Assembly: GCA_004335835.1 (NCBI GenBank)
Contig: RWJK01001584.1
Location: 1 to 54,476 of the forward strand
DNA from: Scenedesmus sp. ARA3
Taxonomy: Eukaryota > Chlorophyta > Chlorophyceae > Sphaeropleales > Scenedesmaceae
Length of the DNA: 54,476 nt
Reading direction: 5' to 3'
Translations under genes and position numbers: made by a program
Notes under the pieces: model-generated
Seen by the model: the letters and a program-made list of their open reading frames with translations, nothing else
Databases searched by the model: none
What the model was told of the DNA's origin: nothing
Part shown: positions 35,130 through 47,769 of the stretch, in pieces
Layout of the letters: every line of letters starts with the position of its first letter
Position numbering within the stretch: the first letter of the stretch is position 1

Positions 35130-36054
35130 GTCTGAAGCTTCACCTATACTCCTAGCCGCTTCACTGCTGCTGCCAGGCCTGCTGCTGTCATTGCTGCTGC
35201 TGGTGCTGGTGCCATGTGGGCTCTCTGGCCTGTTGGTGGCATACGCGCCTGAGTTTGTCACAGGGTCGTGCTGTGCTAGAATATCTATGGCCTGCTGCAG
35301 CTGCTTTTGTGAAGGAGCTTCCAGCAGCTGCTGCCATGTGTTGCCCTTGCTTGAGGCGTGTAAGTGTGACCACCAGGGGTGGATGCCAAAGCCGGGGATG
35401 ATTTTGCTGCCTGGTGGGGCAAGTACAGAACAGTGAAAGGCCATTCAGAGTGTCGATTCTGCAAGACTTGCTGATCGCAGGGCTGCATGGAGAACAGCCA
35501 AGCTGTGCACAAACACAGCAAGTTTGCCACTGCTTGCAGTCGTGCTGATGCTGTTGGCCGCTTGAACCAACCTGAATGCTGCGCTTGTTGAGATATCTAG
35601 CTTGCTGTGCTGGTTGAACATGCTGCGCTTGTTGAACATGTGTAGTTTGCTGTCTGTGCATGGCACATGCATGGAGCGAGCAACAGCAGCAGAGCAGTTT
35701 GTGCACCTGACCTGCCATCTGCTGCAGCTGCAGCATGATCTCCCAGTCAACGTCATATGACACGCTCATAGCGGCCACGTGGCAGCACTGCAGCTCCATT
35801 ACGCGATGCATGTTTGCAGGATCTAGCTGAGGATGCGCGTGGGCATCTGCAAGCAAGGCCATCAGCTGCTGCTGTTCTGCTGCTGCATGCTGCCCTGCTG
35901 CGGATGCAGCCATGCCTCCCCTTGCTGCGATGCTTATCAAGTTTGTTCGATGTTGATGTATTCTATGGGTTCGGTGCTTGTGGCGAATGGGAGGGCGTAG
36001 CGTTGTGCTAGGCCAGCTCAGGGCAGTCACTCCAGCACAGGTTCGTCGCAACAT
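32636..36054 (-). CDS. TatD-family metal-dependent hydrolase
   Basis: Exons in transcript order: 36054-35712, 35410-34877, 34440-34355, 33462-33166, 32803-32636; phases close to 475 aa. TatD proteins are TIM-barrel nucleases/hydrolases using divalent metals. The ligands are all visible: HAH in DAHAHPQLD (residues 72-74), the Glu of VGEIGLDR formed exactly across the exon 2/3 junction, MHCVRGYGH and MLHSYGGS in exon 4, and the Asp of LLIESDQ. GFGIHPWWSH in exon 2 is the usual second strand. Closest known flavour is the fungal Scn1/Cut9-interacting type, from the HCVRGYGH wording; inference. The first ~45 residues are Arg/His-rich and may be an organelle presequence. A polyA/polyQ-rich insert lies in exon 2. 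Substrate unknown; DNA end-processing is the family default. Divergent from the AP2 gene. Confidence 0.88.
32922..33019 (-). repeat. 3'-partial copy of TatD exon 4
   Basis: FYLHFRHAVNAPEKLAARIA and PDNRLLIESDQ repeat the end of exon 33462-33166. The copy includes the metal-binding Asp but its donor differs. Lies downstream of the intact exon. Confidence 0.85.
33522..34297 (-). repeat. Three 5'-partial copies of TatD exon 4
   Basis: Copies start at 33663 and 33906 after CAG acceptors (VAIAAEFRRPVSMHCVRGYG; VAIAVEYQRPVSMHCVRGYG); a degraded one lies at about 34297-34200 (CGYGHLLQ). The intact exon is 33462-33166. The last two share the same following intron words. Confidence 0.88.
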
Positions 36055-37287
36055 TGCAAAGATGGCATCAAGTCAGCAGTGTAAGTTGTATGAGATCTTT
36101 TGCAGTTAATAGGCCCGAATGTGAGGCTGATGGTGTTCAGCCGAAACCCTACATGCACACCTGCCCAGAGTTTCATTACGTAACCCTTAGTAGTGCAGCC
36201 CGCCCCTGCCAGGTGTGTATGCAGATATTGTCTTCAATCGGCTTTCACCAGGTTGCAGTGACCCTCAATCGCCCTGGAGGCAAGTGATGCAGCGGTAGCG
36301 CAGCCTGCTCAAGACTTGGGCAAGCTTGAGGGTTCTACGTACTGCCTTTAACAGCATGCTGTTGACAAGCTGAACATGTGACAATCTGATCATTGCTGCT
36401 GTACTTTAATAGTAAAACTGCACGTAGTATGCTGGTGGTGCTGCTTGCTCAGGCCCTGTGCACCCAAGGCTGCACAGACACAAGCAGTGCACTCGCTACT
36501 GCTAGCAAGCTACAGCTGGTATGGGCAGTGACAGAGTCACCACGTGCAGCGCAACTTCATAAGACTTACACAAAAGATTTTACTGCTCAACAACTGTGTA
36601 TAGCTGTATAGCTGTGTATATTGTGTACAGACACGGAGCTCACCACGCTCACGTACGCTTCATTGCACTTTCCCGCTGTACGCACTGGCCGTATGTGAAT
36701 ACAAAAGCTTTTTTACAAACTTGTAAACTAATTTAGTATTTTACAGAAGGCAGCGACAACGATAGCACAGGTACACAGGTGCGTAGCCACGGCATGAAGC
36801 AGCATTCTCAGCACGCATGTGTACTGCAACAGCCCTACTCGCACGCCAGCCCCTGACAATGGCACATTTTGAAGCTCGCTTAATGAATATATGTACGTTA
36901 TCTACATCCTCGCAGCTCTTTTCCTGGCGCCTGGTGTGCAGCTGCCAGGTCACAGCCAGGCTTGTGTCCTGACAACAGCAAGCAGCGCTGGTGACATACA
37001 GGTAACAGCGCAGGAGCCACCAACGAGTCATGTTTCTATGATCAGCGCCATATTTCAGCAGGTCTGCAATGTACAACAGTTGCATATGCCTTTCCAGCGG
37101 CTTGGGCTATGTGCTGCATAGCTCAATGAGAAACCTTTTAGCAGAGAGCACCCTGCTGCGTCTGCCAGTATCTACTGCTGGAACAACTACCAACCATGAG
37201 CAAATCATGCAGCGTGCTGGACCATGCTGTCTTTTTGTCAGCTAACTATGCTGTCTTTTTATCACCTGCCTTGCCGCAGGTGCCAGC
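36055..37287. promoter_or_regulatory. Divergent intergenic region (TatD / AP2)
   Basis: About 1.2 kb between divergent start codons. A CCGCAG acceptor at 37274-37279 lies 8 nt before the AP2 ATG, which suggests a 5'-UTR intron and a promoter further left. A short direct repeat (ATGCTGTCTTTTT) occurs at about 37223 and 37248. No other named site seen. Confidence 0.45.
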
Positions 37288-38933
37288 ATGTCGTTACTCC
37301 AGCAGCAGCTCCCACCCGGCCAGCCCACAGTACCGCCATCCCCTGGCGCCCCACCCAACTGGCACAGCCACCATTGTCCCACCAACACAACTGCCGACCC
37401 CATCAATACCACCAACACCGCCCTCGACCCTGCATCGACCCTGAGTACTGCTCCCATCCAACTAAGCCCCCGCCACAACCCCACGCTCACCATCAGCCCC
37501 CTCAACACCACCAGCACAGCAGCAGCAAACCCTGCAGCCAATTCAGCAGGGCTACAGCTTCCCAACAGCCTGCAGCAGCAGACACAGCCCTTCAGCTACG
37601 CAACCAACACGTATGCGGAACACTGGCAGTACAAAGGCAACCCCCGAAGCCCCAAGCATTCACAGGATGGGTCCATGGACATCCCAAACGTGCTAAGCTC
37701 AGGCAGTGGATCAGATTCCCTGGATGGAATCTTGTCAAGTGCCGCTGCAGCTGATCATTCTGTCAGTTTAGATGCCCTACTGGCTCCCCAGGAACAGCCG
37801 CTGCTGCAGCAGGCAGCAGCTGCCAATGCAGCAGCACCTGGCAGCAAGGGACAGGCTGCTGCAGCACCTGCTGATGCTGCTGCACTCATGCAGCAGCCAG
37901 CGGCAGCAGCAGCAGCAGGACGCTACACGCCAGGTCTAGCTTCCCCTTCAGCTGCATCCCACCAGACACCACTGACGGCACAAGTGTCAGGCAGCCCAGC
38001 TGTACACACAGCAGCGCCGCAGCACGGCCTGGCAATGCAGCAACTGCATGGCATGACTCCACAGGGCTGGACTGTTTCCAGTGGCCTAGTCAGCATGCAG
38101 CAGCCAGCTGCTGCTGCTGCTGGGGGTACCTTCCCTGGCAGCAGCAGCAGCATTGCAGGGCAGGTGGCAGCTAGCCCCCACTCCCTGCAGGGCCTCAGAT
38201 TGCAGATCCCTGCAGGTGCATTGACACCTGCTGGCTGGCAGCAGCAGCAGCAGCAGCAGCAGCTGACACCAGGGTCTGCTGCAGCAGCAGCTGCAGCATT
38301 TGCAGCAGCATCTGCTACAGGCTTTCCAGCTCCACCACAGCCAGTGCAGCTGCAAGGGGCAGCAGCAGGTCCTGCTGCTGCTGCTGCAACAGCAGTGCCA
38401 GCAGGTGTTGAGTTCAGCAGCAGGAACAGCAGCGGAGGTATGCTAGTCAGCATTGACAGATTCAGGTTCAGCGATGGTCAGGATGGGCAGCTGCTGCCAG
38501 CAGCAGGCAGCATGAATGTGGCAAACCTCAGCACCCTTGCAGGATTGAATAGCCTTCCTCGCGGGCTGTCACTGACCGCAAGTATGATAGCTGGCAGCAA
38601 TGCAGCTGCTATGGCTGCTGCTGCTGCAGCAGCAAATGGTGCAGCTGGCAGCATGCCGCAGCCAGGTTCCCTGCTAATGGATTTGGAGGATGCCTGCCCA
38701 GATCTGCAGAGTTTGTTGAGTGAGTTGACAGCTCCAGATGGTGGAGATATCATGATAGATGCAAGGTTGGTGGTGCCAGCGAGTGCAGCTGGTGTGCCAG
38801 GTCAGCAGGGGGCAGGTGCAACAGCTGGCAGCCAGCAGCAGCGGCTGCTGCATGCTAGGCCACATCTACTGATCAATGCTAATAGCCTCAGGAGGCTCAG
38901 CAGCCAGAATGGGCAGGCTCAGAATCTGACAGC

Positions 38934-39028
<95 letters not shown>

Positions 39029-40834
39029 TGTGGGCTGGCTACATGCCGTACTGCGACACCATAGCCGCACCCTCAGCAGCAGCAGCAGCAGCAGCAGCGG
39101 GACAACAGCACCACCATCATACAGGCATGGGAGTGATGGGTCTGGCAGGTCTGAGGGTGGCAGCGACAGACTCGCTGGCAGCACAGCAGTACAGCTACTA
39201 CTATTACAACCAGCAGTTCAATCAGCAGTACAGTCAGCAGTACAATCAGCAGTACAACCAGCAGATGCTGACAACACGCGGTACAACAGACTATGTCGTG
39301 ACAGCAGCATCTGGCAGTCCCAAGAAAGGCAGCCCAAGGCATGGGGCTGCAGCAGACGGCAAGTCGAGCAAGCTTCTGAAGAAGAGGCCACAGAGCAGGC
39401 AGAAGCCCAACAACAAGCAGCGCCTGATGGCCGCACCTGGCAGCCCTACATTGGAGGGGGTGGTGGGACTGCAGGACCCTGCGGCTATGGAGGGCTTGGA
39501 AGGATTGGGGGCAGGTGAGATGCTTTGCCAGCTTGTGATGATTGCTATGTTTGAAATGTGCCTCATGGCAGCGCTTGGCAGCCCCACACTGGAGGGGGTT
39601 GCAGGGCTGCAGGATCCTGCAGCTATGGAAGGATTGGAAGGAGTGGGAGCAGCAGGTGAGGCGGTCGATTCTTATCGTTGTGATGTTCTGCACACCATAC
39701 GGAAGGGGTAGCAGGGCTGCAGGAGCCTACAGCTATGGAGGGCTTGGAAGGATTTGGGGCAGGTGAGATGCTTTGACAGCTTGTGATGAGCGTTATGTTT
39801 GAGATGTGCCTCATGGCAGCGCTTGGCAGCCCCACACTGAAAGGTGCGGCATCTTCAGTGACAGTGATGGTGTCTGTTGGCACCTTGCTGCCTAACTTTT
39901 TAATCTGCTGCCACATCAATTGATCTGCTGCACACTGGTCTGTTGCCGCAGAGGAGGTAGAGGAGGAGCGTGAGAGCACCAGCATCATTTTAAACCCCAG
40001 CTGTGAGGACTGACAGCTTTGCTGCTTATTCTGCTGCCATTTCATTTCTGTGTGTGAACTCCACAGCAGTTGAAGACGAAGATGAGGAGCTGCACCGCAC
40101 TGAGAGCACCAGCAGCATCCTGCTCAACGCATGCAGTGCTGGCGTATGTAGCAGCTTCACAGCTGTCGCGTACGTTGCATCACTGCTACTGTGTCATTAT
40201 GCGGTGTTCATGCTCTGACACATCGCTGCTTGCTCTGCTGCTACATCATTTCTTTTGTGTGGACTCCACAGCAGTTGAAGAGGTAGATGAGGAGTTGCAC
40301 CGCACCGAGAGCACCAGCAGCATTCTCCAGCAGGCCCCAGGAGGCCGCAGCCAGCGCCGCGCAGCACTAAAAGGCCGAAATATGATCCGCCAATATGCCA
40401 CAGATAGCTACACTGGCGATGACCTGCTGATGCAGCTGCAGCCCATCCGCCGCAGCAGCAGCGGCAGCAGCAGCAGGGGCGGCGGCGCAGGCAGCAGCCA
40501 TGCGGCAGCAGCAGGAAAGCATCGACAGGTGGCTGCGGTCAGGGCAGCAGCAAATGCAGCAGCACATGCTGGTGGCAGCGGGTCAGGGGAGGTCAAAGGT
40601 GACGACAGTGGCTGGAAGCATGAGGGGGCGGAGGACAGCGACGACAGTGCAGGTGGGGTGGGCTAAGTTGTGTTTGACGTCAAATTGTATTTGGTTTGAA
40701 GCTTGGAGTTTGTAGCAATGCAGTGCGGTTTGAGGGATCGTTGTGGCCATTCGTTTTATCAGCAACTCTGCTGACTATGCCAGGCAGCACATGCACCAAA
40801 CAGCTGGCAGGCCATCGCTCAAACTACCACCTCA

Positions 40835-40872
<38 letters not shown>

Positions 40873-43792
40873 CGCAACATATGACTGTGTGCAGCCAACG
40901 CGCGCACCACCAAGCGCCGCAGGGCTCCCGGCGGTGCTGCTGCTGTGGCTGAGGGTGATGGGCTGGAACTGCCGGGCGCTGCTGCTGCTGTGCCGCCAGG
41001 CCGCAGAGGCACGGCAGTGGGGCACTCCTCGACAAGCAGCTTCAAGGGAGTGACACGGTGAGGCGCAAGCCCGATTCCAGCCAAACACAACTGCTTAGAG
41101 TAGATGGTTTGTACCTGTGCTGAGCTCAATGCAGCAAACATCCTTCAAAACACAACACACGTTGAGCAGCAGAAGAGGCAGCAGGTTGCACACAGCCTTA
41201 AAAGTTCAGCAAATGCGAAATATCTGCAGCTGTGTCACGTTGTGATGGCTGAGCCGCAACTACCATATATGGGTCAGAACATCCTCGGATGCCGTTCACG
41301 CATGCATGCATCATGCATTCAAGCATTAATTCATGCGTTCATGGCAGTCTTGTATGGTTCATTGTGTTCACTTATGCATTCATGTCCACTGCTCCTACAG
41401 GCACCGCTGGACAGGCAAGTGGGAGGCGCACCTGTGGGATGCACACGCCGCACGCAAGACGGCAGGCAGCGGCGGCCGCACGCGTGGCAAACAGGTAGGG
41501 CATGCAGCTCAGTGCAGCGCAGCAGCCACAGATGGGCATGAAGTATGTGCGCAGCATTGCTGCTGTGGGGATACGTTGCAGCTTCAACTTGCAGCTAGTA
41601 ACTTCATGCCTCACTGATTGTCTGCTGATTATTGCACCGCTGAGCAGCTGCCAACAATGTCCCTGGTTGCTTTGCCACACGCATGCAAGTGCATGCCAAA
41701 CCAACTACGTGCTTGCTGTGATCACTGCTGCAGGTGTATCTGGGTGGCTTTGCCACAGAGGAGGATGCCGCGAGGGCCTACGACAAGGCGGCACTGGCCT
41801 ATTGGGGTGTGTCAGCCACCACCAATGTGAGTGACCATGCACAGCTAAACAGCCAGCTCCAAAACAAAACTTGTTCAATAGCGTCAGTCTGACACATGGT
41901 AGTCTTTTACTGCTATACACCGGCGCATCTGCCTGGCAAAATGTACACGCCAGTGCAATTGCCAAACAGCCAGATTCATTAACGCAAGGCGGCACTGGCC
42001 TACTGGGGCAGTAAACATGAATGTGAGTGCATGCATGTGGCTGCAATTCGTACTGGGGCAAGTATGCGGCGAGATGGAGGTGCTGCGCAAAAAACCTGCA
42101 AGTCACCAACACATATTGCCTGGCGTGGCCCTCACTCTGTGTGCCTGCTTGTCTGTGAAAACAGTTTGCAGCGGAGGTGCATTCGGTTGAGATGGAGGTG
42201 CTGCGAGTCCTATCAACTGACACGAATAGCCTTGCTGTGCCCTTTCTGCTTGTACTTGCAGATTGCGCTGGAGGAGTATGCCGAGAAGGTGTAGGTGCTG
42301 CTTCACTTGGACAGCCTTGTCTCTGCTGTGCCTGTCTGCCTTGCTGCTTGCAAGTTGCGCTGGAGGAGTATGCGGGGGAGATGGAGCTGCTGCAAGTTGC
42401 ATCACCCTGGCGCAATCACTGTTGCTGTGCATTCCTGTGATCATGCCTCATTTTCTGCGTGCAGTTTGCGCTGGAGGAGTATGCCGGGGAGATGGAGGTG
42501 CCTCATTCAGCGCTCACGCAGTCCAATCATTCTTGCTGTGCATGCCTGTCTGTGCGTGCAGTTTGCGCTGGAGGAGTATGCTGGGGAGATGGAGGTGCTG
42601 CTGGGCAGCAAGCAAGCAAGGGATGCCACCTCACTGGGTGACATTCCAGAAACTTCCCTGCTGTGCCTGTCTGCCTTTCTGCTCGCAGTTTGCTCTGGAG
42701 GAGTATGCGGGGGAGATGGAGGTGCTGCTGGGCAGCAAGCAAGCAAGGGATGCCACCTCACTGAGTGACATTCGAGAAACTTCCCTGCTGTGCCTGTCTG
42801 CCTTTCTGCTCGCAGTTTGCTCTTGAGGAGTATGCGGGGGAGATGGAGGTGCTGCTGGGCAGCAGCAAGGAGGAGATCGTGCAGGCACTGAGGCGCGGCA
42901 GCAGCTGCTTCGCAAGGTGGGTGGAGGTGCAATGTGCTGTTGCATAGCCTGCATTCAGCAGCACTGCAGCAAAAAACATGCTGTGCAGGCGCTGAGGTGT
43001 GGCAGCAGCTGCTTCGCAAGGTGAGCGGAGGCGCAATGTGCTGTTGCATAGCCTGCGTTCAGCAGCACTGCAGCAATGTGGTATTTTGTGCAGGCGCTGA
43101 GGCGCGGCAGCAGCTGCTTCACAAGGTGAGTGGAGGCATAAGATCAAGATTGTTGAGAGGTTGTATGTTGTGTGCCCTGCTCAGCTGTTCTGCTGTGGCG
43201 GCAGTGAAAGATGTGGGGTTCAAGCACGCCACTGGCCACGGCAAGTGACAAGTGCTGGTGCAACAGAGCTCAAACCATGCAGTTACAATATGTTGGAACA
43301 GTGTACTGCTACAAACAAACACTGCTGCTGCTGCTGCTGCCGTGCAGGGGTGTGAGCCAGTACCGCGGCGTGACCAAGCACCACCAGCCAGACAAGTGGG
43401 AGGCACGCATCGGCAGCGCCACCGGCAAGAAGTACATTGTGAGTGCTCACAATAGATATGAGATAGCCACATGATTTACCTGGCACATTATGGCTGCTGC
43501 TGCGCATCCCTGCATGTGCGCACTATACGTACAGGGTGTTGCAGGGGCCCCTTTGCATGGTCGATTGCCCTGAGACAACCGCAACTACTGCAGTGTGCCG
43601 CATTACTGATCAGGCACATCACTGGCTCAGCGATATCTTGCTGCACCTGCTGCTGCTGCTTCTGCAGTACCTGGGCACCTTTGAGTCCGAGAAGGAGGCA
43701 GCGCAGGCGTATGACAGGGCCGCAATTGGCTTCCGCGGCACTCGGGCCATCACCAACTTCCCACTGACTGACTACAAAGACATGCAGGAGCT

Positions 43793-43839
<47 letters not shown>

Positions 43840-43954
43840 GTGTGGCTGGTGTGCAGGGCATGCGGGCCAGTGGCTCTATGATGGCCCTGCTGGCATCTGA
43901 TGGGTCTGATGAGGGTGATGCAGCAGCTGCTGCTGCTGGTGAGAGGCATGCGCC

Positions 43955-43999
<45 letters not shown>

Positions 44000-44027
44000 T
44001 GTGTATCCTCTTGCAGGCAGTGTGTGA
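37288..44027 (+). CDS. Double-AP2 transcription factor, AINTEGUMENTA/PLETHORA type
   Basis: Nuclear DNA-binding regulator. Exons: 37288-39514, 40272-40652, 40895-41057, 41401-41494, 41734-41826, 42816-42916, 43348-43438, 43668-44027; all phases close to 1169 aa. AP2 domain 1 (residues ~917-990) is assembled from four exons: [41 protein letters not shown], then [20 protein letters not shown]. The linker [14 protein letters not shown] leads to AP2 domain 2 (~1020-1080): [48 protein letters not shown]. The intron positions and linker are those of land-plant ANT/PLT factors. A basic patch TTKRRR before domain 1 is a likely nuclear signal. The ~740-aa N-terminus is Q/A/S-rich with a Q run encoded by (CAG)31, and a second Q run follows domain 2: typical activation regions. 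Target genes cannot be told. Confidence 0.92.
38935..39027 (+). repeat. (CAG)31 polyglutamine tract in the AP2 factor
   Basis: Thirty-one pure CAG codons in the N-terminal coding exon. Uninterrupted, so length polymorphism is likely. Confidence 0.95.
39568..39850 (+). repeat. Three 3'-partial copies of AP2 exon 1 end
   Basis: Copies ending at about 39657 and 39762, plus a shorter one at 39808-39845, repeat [20 protein letters not shown] from the exon end at 39514. The first two keep GTGAGG or GTGAGA donors. Confidence 0.88.
39950..40130 (+). repeat. Two 5'-partial copies of AP2 exon 2
   Basis: [11 protein letters not shown] (39950) and [19 protein letters not shown] (40064) repeat [19 protein letters not shown] of exon 40272-40652, each after a GCAG or ACAG acceptor and in the same phase. 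Confidence 0.88.
41985..42022 (+). repeat. 3'-partial copy of AP2 exon 5
   Basis: KAALAYWG recurs from the exon ending at 41826, followed by changed codons and a GTGAGTG donor. Downstream position. Confidence 0.8.
42262..42800 (+). repeat. Five 5'-partial copies of the AP2 linker exon
   Basis: Copies start at 42262, 42355, 42465, 42562 and 42689; the intact exon starts at 42816. All encode a form of [12 protein letters not shown]. The last three starts are exactly 127 bp apart, and the copies at 42562 and 42689 are almost identical. 127 is not a multiple of 3. Confidence 0.92.
42987..43125 (+). repeat. Two 3'-partial copies of the AP2 linker exon
   Basis: [16 protein letters not shown] ends recur, finishing at 43020 and 43125 with GTGAGC and GTGAGT donors. 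Upstream AG dinucleotides could even make them microexons. Downstream of the intact exon 42816-42916. Confidence 0.88.
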
Positions 44028-46238
44028 TCAGCTGGGGAGAGTTTGTAGAGTGGCTTGTGATGGATTGTATGTGCACCTTTTGGGGTTCAGTACTGACATA
44101 TGGTCAGCATCAAAGCTAGTAGAACTGGTTAGTACTACAGATCCAGTGAGTCTTCAGTGAGATGCCTGAGTGATGTCGAGCAACAAATTCAATGCTGCCC
44201 TGTAGTATGGCCCTTATTATTTGATGCTGCTTCAGCAGCATGAGCAGCGCTGCTAGCAGCTGCGGCAGCAGGAGGACAGCTTCTGTGTTGTTGACAAATA
44301 CTGGGTGGGTCATGTTGACAATGAGAGAGGATAGTTACATGTGGGTCCTGGCACCATCTTGGATGGTATGAGCCACAACAGGTTGAACACAGGTCTGAGA
44401 CCAGAAAAGGAGAGGCTTCGAGGAAACTTGGCAAGTTTGCACTGCACACAAGGCCTGAGGTATTACAAGCAATCATCAACAACAACTATGAATGTAATGA
44501 TGTGATGCCCATCGTATTAAGATGTATTTGTGGCTGGGCGATAAACCACATGATGGGCTGGCGCGCTGTTGTTGCTGCTGGTGATGGTGGTAGTGGTGGT
44601 TTTGTAAAAGCATGGACAACAAATGCTGCTGCTGCTGCTCCGGTGGTTGTGTAACCCATATCATTTCATGTGTCAGGCAGGAATGTTGCTGAAGCAGCGG
44701 CTTGCCATAAGCTCAAAGTTTGACATTTCAAGATGCACAGTGATCACTGTTTGATGGTGTGTACAGGTATGGGATTGCTTTGCTTGGTTAAGGGCTAGTA
44801 TATGCATTGCATCAACATTGGACTGCTTGCTTTCACAGCATGATACTCCAATGGGAGTCCACTGGCTCCCATCCAGCAAGCACCGTGGTGTCGCCTGTAC
44901 ATGTTTGTCTGAGTTGCTTAGTACCTCAAACGTATTTCAGCTAGTCATCGCCCTGCTTATGTGGTGTTTACGTTGTTATTGTACTGGATAGTACAGCGCA
45001 GGTCGCATTGCATGAGCAGCAGCATGTTGAAAATAACAACGGTGTTACTCAAATGCGCCCGCCTTCTCAACAAAAGTATGTTAAAACCTCACTGCTCAAA
45101 CCAGGTTCCACCTGGCACTGGGGGACTGATCACGATAATAGGCACAAACTAGCCACACCCGGTACCCACATGTTGGCGTTGGCACTGTCAAGGCAAGTAC
45201 GCTGTAATTCTGTACGCAGCGCACTGCAGCCACCCGCACTGTCACACATCACCTTGCACACAACACGCCTTGCCTGGTCAAGCCTAATCCAGCCTGACAC
45301 GCAAACTCTGAACCCAGCAAAAGCCTGTATAGCAGTCGTTTGACAAACCATGTGTTTCTATCTTTACTGCCAACACACCCATAACCGCACCAAACCTTTG
45401 CTACTGGTTCAAACCTGCTGTGCTGACCGTGACCTGTACAGTACTGCTGTGCAGCGGCATCATGCTCACACGCTGTCCAATAGCATGTGCTGGTAGCAGC
45501 AGATCTGGTTCCTGCTGCCGCTTCACTGCCAAGATGGTGCCAGCACCCACAAGAAACCAACTCTCTCCCTCTAAACTGCTAACATACTGACAACAAACTG
45601 ATGAGAGAACCGACCGAACCTGCACACACATAGCTATTGTGCTACTCTATGCTAGCAGTGGCGGCAGCCTGTCCTCTGCCTGCGCCATTGTTGATATGTT
45701 GCTTGAAGATGCCATGATGCCATCATGATGCATGATGCAGCATGCGGATGCGCATGCTGCCATTGCCCACAGCGTTGTTTCTGTGGCTGGATTGGTTGAA
45801 AGCTGATGTCGCGGATGCGCGCGCTGGGCTGTCCTATATGTATAGCTACCAACAGCTACCCATCTAATGCCTCTGATCATGATCAACCATGTAGATCTAC
45901 AATGCTTGCCTGGCATACCACCTGCTGCAAGGCTGAATAGCCAGCAACATGTGCACTGGCCTGCAAACCTTGAGCTGCCTATTTCTGCAGCAGCAACTCT
46001 ACAACCTGCCCTGCCTCTGACGTTTACTCTTATAATAGGTGCGCTGCTGAGCAGCACACCTGCACCAAGATCAGGTCGCTGCCCAGCTGCCTCTGACTTT
46101 AGCAAAGCTGCTGGATGGCCCTGTCAAAGCACCACAGGTCACGTGCAGATCAGCATCACCCACTGGCTACAACAACCCATCATCAGCAAAGCTGTCCAGC
46201 AGAGCTTCTGGGCGTCTCTGCCAGGCCTGCCGAGGCAC
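44028..46238. other. Convergent intergenic region, no gene seen
   Basis: 2.2 kb between the AP2 stop and the duplicated 3' segment of the minus-strand oxidase gene. Lower GC than the genes. Open frames are short and show no domain. It should contain both 3'-UTRs. Confidence 0.5.
44603..44607 (+). terminator. Candidate TGTAA poly(A) signal of AP2 gene
   Basis: TGTAA about 575 bp after the AP2 stop; a second TGTAA lies at 44650-44654. Either could serve. Confidence 0.35.
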
Positions 46239-46460
46239 TCACACTGGCCTGCATGCCTTGAGTTCTGGAAAGGCTTTTGAAGGCAGGCACCCCCAGCCAT
46301 GACTGGTGCCCTGGCTAGGATTCCTGCAGTGCTCATCAGTCTCACAGAAATAGCCGCCATCAATGCCACAGCCAGGACTTGTGGCATAACTCCTGGTTTC
46401 AAGCACAGCGGCGACCAGCGGAGACGCAAAAAGCCAACCGACTCCATCAAAGTTTTGAAG
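46239..46460 (-). repeat. 3'-partial copy of oxidase terminal exon with stop
   Basis: LFASPLVAAVLETRSYA, then PGCGIDGGYFCETDEHC and KACRPV with its own TGA at 46239, repeats the C-terminus of exon 46820-46496. About 60 codons are conserved, with scattered changes. Confidence 0.9.
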
Positions 46461-46495
46461 GGACGCCAGATAGCTCTGCAGGCCTGCCGAGGCAA

Positions 46496-47489
46496 TCACA
46501 CTGGCCTGCACGCCTTGATATCTGGGAAGGCTTTCGAAGGCAGGCACTTCCAGCCATAGCTCGTGCCCTGGCTAGGATGCCTGCAGTGCTCATCAGTCTC
46601 ACAGAAGCAGCCACCATCAATGCCACAGCCAGGATAATTCTCATAGCTGCCATTGCGCAGCACTGTGGCAACCAGTGGGGATGCAAACAACCCTAGAGGG
46701 TCGTGCTGCTTTGCAGCTGCTGTCCAGCTTGACCATTGGGGGTGGCGGTCGGCGATGGGGCACTTGCTGTAGGTGAAGGTTCTGTCGTAGTTTTTGCCAA
46801 AGTGTGGACGGCCGCGGTACCTGCGGCAGGGCAGTGCCAAGGTGCAGCACAGGCAGCGGTGTATCATGTTACAGATCATCACGGCAGCCAGTGCCACTTG
46901 AGCACAGTGTGCTGTATGTAATTGTCCTGTCATAGTTCTTTCCAATAGGTGGTCCGCCGCGGTACCTGCGACAGGGCAGTGCCAGGATGCAGCACAGGCA
47001 GCGGCAGATCATGTTACAGATCATACAGGCAGCCAGTCTGCTGTAGGTAAAGGCCCGGTCGTAATTCTTTCCATAGTGTGGCCTGCCGCGGTACCTGAGG
47101 GCGGTGGAAGAATGCAGCAGGCAGAATCGCTAGCCAGTGCAATCGTGCTAGCACTTGTTCTGTTAACCACGTCATACAGATGCACGTGTCTGCCACGCTG
47201 TTGCGCACTCAGCTGTACCTCAAAACCTGTTGGGAGCTCAGCCGCATCTCAAAATGCTGCTGGGAGCTCAGCTGTACCTCAAGTGAACAATATGTCACAC
47301 TCACTTGCACAGAGTCAGCTGCTCCAAGAATGCCAGCACATGTCCATTCTTGAGTGGTGCCGCGCCGTGCTCCCTGTTCCTGAACAGTGACAGCTGCACA
47401 TGCACTGGCTGCTTGTATGGCGCTGCGTTGAGGCCAACATAGTCATCTGTGGGGTTGCCAAAGCGCAGCCTGTTGGCAGCAGCAGCAGC

Positions 47490-47526
<37 letters not shown>

Positions 47527-47733
47527 CAAGATGCATTGAGGCCGACACAGTCCAGCAGCATGACAAGTTGCATTGAGGCCAACACAGTCATCTGTGGGGT
47601 TGCCAAAGCGCAACCTGGCAGCAGCAGCAGCAGCAGGACAAGATGCATTTAGCCTAACATAGTCCAGCAGTATGATATGTTGCATCGAGGCCGACATAGT
47701 CATTGGTAGGGTTGCCAAAGCGCAGCCGGTTGG

Positions 47734-47769
<36 letters not shown>

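Noticed and set aside
36270..36320. Possible tRNA-like stretch with GGTTCTACG
   Set aside because: I could not form an acceptor stem or a standard T-arm; no support.
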